DNA of 6,414 bases from Helicobacteraceae bacterium (GTDB lineage Bacteria; Campylobacterota; Campylobacteria; Campylobacterales; SZUA-545), in NCBI GenBank assembly GCA_031273735.1, contig JAISRI010000134.1, positions 1 to 6,414 of the forward strand. Direction: 5' to 3'. Positions 1 through 4,715 of the stretch are shown here, piece after piece. The position numbers and the translations under genes were made by a program. The stretch's first letter is position 1. Each line of letters opens with the position of its first letter. The notes beneath the pieces were generated by a model. It searched no databases. It was not told where the DNA came from and saw nothing but the letters and a program-made list of their open reading frames with translations.

Positions 1-834
1 CCGATCAAATCGACCGACGCGGCGATTCGCTATTTGAAGGATTTATATTCGCAATTTGGCAAATGGTCGCTCGCCATTATGGCGTATAACTGCGGCGAAG
101 GGCGGGTAAGATCGGCGATTAAAAAGGCGGGTACGGACAATCTGTCGGTTTTGATGAGCGTAGCCAAAAACAAAAAACAGCAGTTTTTGCCGTCGGAAAC
201 GCGCCATTATTTGCGCAAGGTTCTCGCCTTAGCTTCGCTTGCGGAGAGCGAAAGTTTAATGCTTGCCGCCAGCTCCGAACACCTATTAAATCGCGGATCG
301 TCCTATCCGATGGCGGTTGCGGAGGTCGCGCCCGGAGCGACGTTGCAAGATATAGCTAGAGCGGCGGGGACGACGACTGCAAATCTAAAAACGTTAAATC
401 CCTCTTTGCGATACGAGTTTGTTCCGCCTTACGGCAAAAGTTATTCGATCTATCTGCCCTACGACAAACTCGCCCAATTCAAACAAAATTACGTTTTTAG
501 GGATTCGAGAAGCCGAAACCATATCTATATAGTTCAACAAGGCGACAATCTTGGTTCGATCGCAAGACGTTACGGCGTAACGGTTAATATGTTAAAAGAT
601 TTCAACTATCTTTCTAGCAATCTGATCAGACCGAATATGCAACTTGCGATCCCCGCGCCGCGCCCTATCGCGCCGAGCGAGCAAACAAAGACCAACGAAT
701 ATATCGTTCAAAAAGGCGACTCGCTCGATTCGATAGCGAGAAAATTCAAAATCTCCATAGCGGAGCTGAAAGACGCCAACCAGCTCCAAAAAAACACGAT
801 TTATGCGGGCGATCGGCTTATTATTCGCCGCTAG
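1..834 (+). CDS. mltD: MltD-type membrane-bound lytic murein transglycosylase with LysM domains (5' partial)
   Basis: This is the C-terminal 277 residues of a periplasmic lytic transglycosylase that cleaves the MurNAc-GlcNAc bond of peptidoglycan. The reading frame is open from base 1, so the gene starts upstream, and the catalytic Glu of the Slt domain lies outside the window. The end of the Slt fold is visible: residues 4-10 (STDAAIR) are followed by the hallmark AYNCGEGRV near residues 28-36, then PSETRHYL near 64-71. A degenerate LysM-like segment follows at about residues 106-152, then two clear LysM glycan-binding domains, at about 176-218 (YIVQQGDNLGSIARRYG) and 234-276 (YIVQKGDSLDSIARKF). 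This order matches E. coli MltD as I remember it. Family assignment is firm; the exact MltD subfamily is inferred. The gene overlaps rlpA by 32 bases, which suggests co-expression of two glycan-strand cleaving enzymes. Confidence 0.93.
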   Translation, partial: PIKSTDAAIRYLKDLYSQFGKWSLAIMAYNCGEGRVRSAIKKAGTDNLSVLMSVAKNKKQQFLPSETRHYLRKVLALASLAESESLMLAASSEHLLNRGSSYPMAVAEVAPGATLQDIARAAGTTTANLKTLNPSLRYEFVPPYGKSYSIYLPYDKLAQFKQNYVFRDSRSRNHIYIVQQGDNLGSIARRYGVTVNMLKDFNYLSSNLIRPNMQLAIPAPRPIAPSEQTKTNEYIVQKGDSLDSIARKFKISIAELKDANQLQKNTIYAGDRLIIRR

Positions 835-1678
835 CGCACTCTTGCTTGTAGGTTGTAGCGCCAAATATCAGAGGCGCGGGGTTGTGATCGGCTACTATCC
901 TAGCGAAAGAGCAAGCTCTCATTCAAGCTCTTATAGCGCGCCGGAACCGACCAAAACCGACGGATCGGCGGGAATGCACCGCGCGACTCTTCGCGGCTAT
1001 ACCGTGCTGGGCAAACGATATTATCCGCAGATTCGCCCGATCGGTTGGAAAGAGGTTGGAATCGCCAGCTGGTATGGTTCCGAGTTTCATGGCAGAAAAA
1101 CCTCGAGCGGAGAAACCTATAATATGTACGCGCCAGGCACCGCCGCGCATAAGACGCTTCCAATGAACTCTATAGTGCTTGTTACGCACCGCGAAACGGG
1201 AGCGCAGGTCAAAGCGCGAATTAACGATCGCGGACCCTTTGTCGAGGGGCGCATTATCGATCTAAGTTATACTGCGGGCAAGGCTTTGGCAATCGATAAA
1301 ACGGGGACGGCGCCCGTTACGATCGAGGTATTGGAATACGACGCGCATATAGCCGCGCAACTTAATAGCGGCGCGGCGCGGCAGGCGGACGCTACGCCAC
1401 TGAAAGACGCGCCAAAAAACGACGTCCCAAACGAGATTACGCCCAGCGGCAACTTTTTGATTCAGCTTGGCTCGTTTCGTAATCTCGACGGAGCGAACCG
1501 CCTAAAAGACGAAACGCAGAAAAAATCGCCAAACCGCGCCGTCGTGATACAAACCGTTGTATTCGGTTCCGAGAAACTCCATCGCGTTTTGATCGGAGGC
1601 TTTGATTCCAAAGAGGACGCGGCGCGTTTTAAGGATTCGCAAGGCTTTACAAGCGCCGTTATAGTTAGCGCGTCATAG
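803..1678 (+). CDS. rlpA: RlpA family septal-ring lytic transglycosylase lipoprotein (DPBB + SPOR)
   Basis: A 291-residue lipoprotein likely to cleave peptide-free (denuded) glycan strands at the division site. The ATG at 803 is chosen because it gives a short type II signal peptide with a hydrophobic run and lipobox LVGC, placing the lipidated Cys at residue 18. The double-psi beta-barrel spans about residues 85-175, with WYGSEFHGRKTSSGE (90-104), AAHKTLP (114-120, His116) and INDRGPF (140-146, Asp142). The His and Asp match the pair known to be needed for RlpA transglycosylase activity in Pseudomonas. A low-complexity linker (about 180-215) leads to a C-terminal SPOR domain (about 216-290, starting GNFLIQLGSF), which binds denuded glycans. 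No convincing Shine-Dalgarno precedes the start, which lies inside mltD, so translation is probably coupled. Length and domain order are typical; function is from family knowledge. Confidence 0.93.
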   Translation: MRAIGLLFAASALLLVGCSAKYQRRGVVIGYYPSERASSHSSSYSAPEPTKTDGSAGMHRATLRGYTVLGKRYYPQIRPIGWKEVGIASWYGSEFHGRKTSSGETYNMYAPGTAAHKTLPMNSIVLVTHRETGAQVKARINDRGPFVEGRIIDLSYTAGKALAIDKTGTAPVTIEVLEYDAHIAAQLNSGAARQADATPLKDAPKNDVPNEITPSGNFLIQLGSFRNLDGANRLKDETQKKSPNRAVVIQTVVFGSEKLHRVLIGGFDSKEDAARFKDSQGFTSAVIVSAS

Positions 1679-1681
1679 GAG
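1677..1681 (+). promoter_or_regulatory. Ribosome binding site of hisB
   Basis: AGGAG overlaps the rlpA stop codon and stands five bases before the hisB ATG at 1687. It is the best Shine-Dalgarno match at a gene junction in the window and fixes the hisB start. Confidence 0.75.
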
Positions 1682-1686
1682 AAAAA

Positions 1687-2265
1687 ATGGTGATAAAAAA
1701 GCGAAAAACCAACGAAACGGACGTTTCTTTGAAGTTGGAGTTATTTGGTAGCGGTAAATGCGCGGTTAAAACGGGAATTGGCTTTTTCGATCATATGATC
1801 GCTTCGCTTGTAAAACACGCCCTGATCGATTTAGAATTGGAGTGCAAAGGCGATCTAATAGTCGATGGACACCACACGGTCGAAGACGTAGGCATTGCGC
1901 TTGGTAGCGCGTTAAACGAAGCGATCTTTCCCGCAAGCGGGATCGAGCGTTTTTCCGATCGCATAGCGATTTTAGACGAAGCCGCCGCCCAATGTGCGAT
2001 CGACGTTAGCGGACGGGCTTTTTTTAGCTGGGAAGTTCCGCTGTTAGATGGTAAAATCGGCGAGTTTGACGGCGAGCTTACCGAAGAGTTTTTTCGCGCT
2101 CTGATTACTAACGCCAAAATCTCGGCGCATATCTCTTTGATTCGCGGTTCCAACCGCCACCACATCGCGGAAGCGATTTTCAAAGCGTTCGCCCTCGCGC
2201 TTCGCTCGGCGATTGCGCCAAACGAGAGGGTTGTCGGAGTTCCTAGCTTAAAAGGGGCGCTTTAG
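1687..2265 (+). CDS. hisB: Imidazoleglycerol-phosphate dehydratase
   Basis: A 192-residue cytoplasmic enzyme of histidine biosynthesis that converts imidazole glycerol phosphate to imidazole acetol phosphate. The family signatures are all present: TNETDVSL near the N-terminus, GIGFFDHM (30-37), DGHHTVEDVGIALG (60-73), NRHHIAEAIFKAFA (156-169) and the C-terminal PSLKGAL. The paired HH and following Glu residues (H62, H63, E66 and H158, H159, E162) are the expected Mn-binding ligands, and H36 and H148 also fit. Length is that of a monofunctional dehydratase; there is no N-terminal histidinol-phosphatase domain. Small departures from the usual consensus (LDEA for MDEA, PSLKG for PSTKG) do not touch the metal ligands. 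It is separated from rlpA by eight bases and abuts lptC directly, so it is a metabolic gene inside an envelope operon. Confidence 0.96.
   Translation: MVIKKRKTNETDVSLKLELFGSGKCAVKTGIGFFDHMIASLVKHALIDLELECKGDLIVDGHHTVEDVGIALGSALNEAIFPASGIERFSDRIAILDEAAAQCAIDVSGRAFFSWEVPLLDGKIGEFDGELTEEFFRALITNAKISAHISLIRGSNRHHIAEAIFKAFALALRSAIAPNERVVGVPSLKGAL
2252..2257 (+). promoter_or_regulatory. Probable ribosome binding site of lptC (TTG start)
   Basis: AAGGGG lies inside the last codons of hisB, eight bases before the TTG at 2266. It supports this TTG as the lptC start; the codon follows the hisB stop (2263-2265) with no gap. Confidence 0.5.
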
Positions 2266-2781
2266 TTGAAAATATGGACGTTCGCCTTTTTCCTAATGAT
2301 TGCAAGCCTGATCGCCTCGTTTGCGTTATCGCCCGAAAACCGCGAAGGCGGCGAACAGACGAAAACGGCGCGTATGGAGTTTGAAAATTACAAGATATAT
2401 TCGATCGATAAGGAGATCGTTTCAAGCGTTTTGATCGCGCAAAGCGGGCTTGTTTTCGACGATCGAGAGGAGCTTGTTCGCCCTACGGCTTTGCGACAGA
2501 TAGGGCAAACTCGAGACTCGCTTTCAAGTTTATCGGGGACGATCAAGGGCGATCTTTTGATTTTAAACGGCGACGTAAACTATTGGGATAGTCTTGGACG
2601 AACGCTAAAAACCGAGAGCGCGGAGTATAATAGAACCAGCGGGATATTAAAAGGCGACAAGGACTTTATGTACGAAAGCCCAAACGGCGTTATGAGCGGC
2701 GAAAGTTTTGTGGTCGATAACGCTAAACGCGAAATAACGGCTAATCAAATAAAGGCTATTTTGAACGATGAAACTCCTTAA
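2266..2781 (+). CDS. lptC: LPS export protein LptC (inner-membrane anchored periplasmic protein)
   Basis: A 171-residue protein of the Lpt bridge. In this family a single N-terminal helix anchors the protein to the LptBFG transporter, and the periplasmic beta-jellyroll hands LPS to LptA. Residues 3-22 form the hydrophobic anchor (WTFAFFLMIASLIASFAL). The remainder is rich in short beta-strands with the repeated pattern of the OstA/LptC fold: LLILNGDVNYWDSLGRTLKT, then SAEYNRTSGILKGDKDF and the GVMSGESFVVDN motif at about 141-152. The TTG start is chosen because it abuts the hisB stop, has an AAGGGG upstream and supplies the whole membrane anchor; the ATG at residue 11 would split that helix. 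The gene overlaps lptA by 14 bases. Sequence conservation in LptC is low, so the call rests on fold pattern, length and position before lptA. Confidence 0.85.
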   Translation: MKIWTFAFFLMIASLIASFALSPENREGGEQTKTARMEFENYKIYSIDKEIVSSVLIAQSGLVFDDREELVRPTALRQIGQTRDSLSSLSGTIKGDLLILNGDVNYWDSLGRTLKTESAEYNRTSGILKGDKDFMYESPNGVMSGESFVVDNAKREITANQIKAILNDETP

Positions 2782-3244
2782 TTTTTTTTGCTTATTTTCA
2801 GCGCTTCTTTTCGCCGAAGAGATCGAGGTAACCGCTAAACAATTTTACGCCGATGAAAATGCGAGAAGAGCGATTTTAACGGGTTCGGTAGTCGTTACTA
2901 AAGGAAAAGACGTTTTGCGCGGCGAAAAAATGATTATTTTATTCACGTCCGATCGGCAAGTTTCGCGCTTTGAATCTAGCGGCGACGCCTCTTTTAGCGC
3001 GACGTTAGAAAAACCGGATTCAAAATACGAAGGCGAAGCCGACGAGCTTGTCTATCTGCCGGGCAAAGGCGAATATACTCTTAAGGGACGCGCTTGGGTT
3101 GAAGATCTTACCAACAAGCGAAAGGTAATCGGCGATCATATCGTTTTTAACGAGCAGACGAGAATCGCAAAAGTCAGCGGGCAAGATTCCGCGCCGGTTA
3201 AACTTATTTTTACTATTAAAGATCGCAATGACACAAAACCTTAG
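2768..3244 (+). CDS. lptA: LPS transport periplasmic protein LptA (OstA family)
   Basis: A 158-residue periplasmic protein expected to form the beta-jellyroll filament that carries LPS from LptC to LptD at the outer membrane. A short signal peptide (MKLLNFFCLFSALLFA) is followed by mature EEIEVTAKQFYADENARRAI, the typical OstA start. The strand pattern LTGSVVVTKGKDVLRGEKM (38-56) is the family signature, and the DELVYLPGKGEYTLKG segment (92-107) is the second conserved stretch. Length is close to other Campylobacterota LptA proteins as I recall them. The start at 2768 lies inside lptC (14-base overlap) with a weak AAAGG 12 bases upstream, so re-initiation after lptC is likely. The 3' end overlaps engB by 17 bases. 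Confidence 0.9.
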   Translation: MKLLNFFCLFSALLFAEEIEVTAKQFYADENARRAILTGSVVVTKGKDVLRGEKMIILFTSDRQVSRFESSGDASFSATLEKPDSKYEGEADELVYLPGKGEYTLKGRAWVEDLTNKRKVIGDHIVFNEQTRIAKVSGQDSAPVKLIFTIKDRNDTKP

Positions 3245-3839
3245 GATAGTACAATCGCGTTTTATCGCTTCGGCTTCGGATATATCAAATGCGCCCGATC
3301 CTAGTGTGAGCGAGATTGTTTTTTTAGGGCGATCCAACGTTGGGAAAAGCTCTTTGTTAAACGCCCTTTGCGCAAGAAAAAATCTCGCTAAGATAAGCGC
3401 TACTCCGGGAAAAACCCGCCTAATAAACTTTTATGAAATTAAAGCGGCGTTCAGCGCTACGCCGATTGTTTTTCGTTTTGTAGATCTTCCCGGTTTTGGT
3501 TACGCAAAAGCGTCAAAAAGCGAACGGGGATCGTGGGAGAAAAACTTAACGCCCTTTTTGCAAAACCGCGTTTCTATTCGTCTTTTTTTACGCCTGATCG
3601 ACAGCCGTTTAGACGATCTGCCACAAGATATAATCACAAAAGAGTTCGTCGGCGCTATAATAAAAGCCGATCAGAAAGATTGCGCGGTTTATACAAAAGC
3701 GGATAAATTAAACAGAAAAGAAAAAGACGCGCTTTTACGCAAAGATCAAAACGCGCTTTTAATATCGTCAAAAAGCGGCGAAGGGCTGGATCGCCTTTTG
3801 CATATTATTATCGACTCTATCGCGGAGCAAAAGGTTTAA
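3228..3839 (+). CDS. engB: Ribosome biogenesis GTP-binding protein EngB (YsxC/YihA)
   Basis: A 203-residue TRAFAC GTPase that in other bacteria helps assemble the 50S ribosomal subunit and is usually essential. All G motifs are visible: G1 GRSNVGKS (34-41), the G2 region TPGKTRLINFY (59-69), G3 DLPGFGYA (86-93), G4 TKAD followed by K (156-160) and G5 SSKSGEGL (180-187). The family-typical LIDSR stretch falls at 123-127. Length matches the family, and there is no extra domain. The start at 3228 lies inside lptA and leaves the usual short N-terminal lead before the P-loop; no strong Shine-Dalgarno is seen, so coupling to lptA is probable. It is followed after one base by the acetyltransferase gene. 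As I recall, engB next to lptA recurs in Campylobacterota. Confidence 0.96.
   Translation: MTQNLRIVQSRFIASASDISNAPDPSVSEIVFLGRSNVGKSSLLNALCARKNLAKISATPGKTRLINFYEIKAAFSATPIVFRFVDLPGFGYAKASKSERGSWEKNLTPFLQNRVSIRLFLRLIDSRLDDLPQDIITKEFVGAIIKADQKDCAVYTKADKLNRKEKDALLRKDQNALLISSKSGEGLDRLLHIIIDSIAEQKV
3829..3834 (+). promoter_or_regulatory. Ribosome binding site of the GNAT gene
   Basis: AAAAGG lies in the last codons of engB, six bases before the ATG at 3841. The spacing is normal and supports that start over later Met codons such as residue 14. Confidence 0.55.
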
Positions 3840-3840
3840 T

Positions 3841-4296
3841 ATGGAGCTTCTTAAACCAAAACTAACCGATGTAGACAAGATGCAAAAAATCGTCAAGCCT
3901 TACATAGACGAAGGTATAATTTTATATCGTAGCGACGACGAAGTTGCAAATATGATCCGATCGTATACGATCGCTAAAGAAAACGGCGCGATTATCGGTT
4001 TTGCGGCGTTATATATTTTCACGCGCAAACTTGGCGAAGCGCGATCGTTTGTCGTCGCAAAAGAACATCAAGCAAAAGGGGTAGGAAGCGCGATCGCGCA
4101 AAAGTTGATCGAAGAGGCAAAGTTTTTAGGATTAGAGCAGATTTTAACGCTAACTTATCGCGCTTCATTTTTTAAGCGTTTAGGCTTCAAAGAAACGCCA
4201 AAAGAGGAGATTTGGGGTCATAAAGTGTGGGAGGATTGTATTCGGTGCAAACATTTTCCAATATGCGACGAAACAGCGTTGATCCTCGCGATATAG
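3841..4296 (+). CDS. GNAT family N-acetyltransferase, short ArgA-like (probable N-acetylglutamate synthase)
   Basis: A 151-residue single-domain acetyltransferase. The acetyl-CoA binding motif A is clear at about 70-94: FVVAKEHQAKGVGSAIAQKL, with the Q-x-x-G-x-G loop at Q77-G82. The C-terminal part has YRASFFKRLGFKE (106-118), typical of GNAT motif B, and a tail EDCIRCKHFPICDETAL (131-147). I associate a DCxxCxxFPxCDE tail with short ArgA-like enzymes that acetylate glutamate for arginine synthesis; this is from memory, and the substrate is not proved by sequence. There is no N-terminal amino-acid-kinase-like domain as in classical E. coli ArgA. Three Cys residues (133, 136, 142) could bind metal, which is inference only. 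The gene starts one base after engB and its 3' end overlaps the following membrane-protein gene by 34 bases. Confidence 0.85.
   Translation: MELLKPKLTDVDKMQKIVKPYIDEGIILYRSDDEVANMIRSYTIAKENGAIIGFAALYIFTRKLGEARSFVVAKEHQAKGVGSAIAQKLIEEAKFLGLEQILTLTYRASFFKRLGFKETPKEEIWGHKVWEDCIRCKHFPICDETALILAI
4088..4099. repeat. 12-base perfect palindrome containing GCGATCGC
   Basis: GCGCGATCGCGC sits inside the acetyltransferase gene, in the acetyl-CoA motif region. It is one of three exact GCGATCGC octamers in the window and part of a wider CGATCG excess. It resembles the cyanobacterial HIP1 core in sequence; no function is assigned. Confidence 0.6.
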
Positions 4297-4715
4297 TCCG
4301 TTATGGGATACTCCTTGTCGCGCTTATTTTTTACGAGGCGCTTTCTACGATTTACTACCTTATGCCGCCGTTATTCGGTTTTTGGTTTGCCGTAACCGCG
4401 CTTAAAAAAGAGCGTCTTTTCGTATGGCTTGCGGTCTGTTATATTTTATTTTACGAAGCCGATCACGGGCTAATTATAGGAAGCGGTTGCCTGTTTTTAT
4501 ATATCTACTCGAGATTTGCCCTGCCCGCGATAGAAGACTTAATTATTAGCCGCGTCGTTATTACGATTGCGTCGATCTCCTCTGCGTATCTTTGCTACTA
4601 CGCGCTTATCAGTTTAATCTATTTTATCTTTGGAATAAACCCAATTTCGTTTAGCTGGCTATTTTTATACTATATCGCGCTCGAATCGATCTTGGCTACG
4701 GCGGTTTTAAGGTAA
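4263..4715 (+). CDS. Small polytopic membrane protein upstream of PBP2, possible divergent MreD
   Basis: A 150-residue hydrophobic protein of uncertain family. From the ATG at 4263, hydrophobic segments fall at about residues 12-34, 35-48, 51-64, 68-84, 96-122 and 129-148, so five or six membrane passes are likely. The N-terminus (MRRNSVDPRD) is short and charged. Size, topology and position directly before the PBP2 gene fit MreD, the small membrane subunit of the elongation complex, and the FYEADHGLIIGSGCLFLY stretch (63-80) loosely resembles MreD's acidic-then-GS-rich middle segment. This is inference, with no diagnostic motif. The start is unsure: in-frame GTG codons at 4227 and 4245 exist, the second having GGAGG 11 bases upstream, and the ATG has no clear Shine-Dalgarno. 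The gene overlaps the acetyltransferase gene, and its TAA shares a base with the mrdA ATG. Confidence 0.8.
   Translation: MRRNSVDPRDIVRYGILLVALIFYEALSTIYYLMPPLFGFWFAVTALKKERLFVWLAVCYILFYEADHGLIIGSGCLFLYIYSRFALPAIEDLIISRVVITIASISSAYLCYYALISLIYFIFGINPISFSWLFLYYIALESILATAVLR
4709..4712 (+). promoter_or_regulatory. Closely spaced Shine-Dalgarno-like AAGG before mrdA
   Basis: AAGG ends only two bases before the ATG at 4715, which is tighter than usual. Together with the TAATG stop-start overlap, this suggests mrdA translation depends on ribosomes finishing the upstream membrane-protein gene. Confidence 0.35.

Noticed and set aside
900..1189. Two overlapping minus-strand open frames opposite rlpA
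   Set aside because: They are Arg- and Ser-rich with no domain, and the + strand there encodes the conserved RlpA barrel.
1791..2183. 130-residue open frame on the minus strand inside hisB
   Set aside because: It is the antisense shadow of a gene with all HisB motifs and has no recognisable domain of its own. Low stop frequency on the opposite strand explains it.
2779..2789. Run of eight T after the lptC stop, resembling a terminator tail
   Set aside because: There is no GC-rich stem before it, and the run lies inside the lptA signal-peptide codons, so termination there would cut the operon.
4227..4262. Longer N-terminus (GTG 4227) for the membrane protein
   Set aside because: It would add 12 residues that only read through the acetyltransferase Cys-rich tail in another frame, and the extension is not hydrophobic or otherwise meaningful. 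The GTG at 4245 remains possible.
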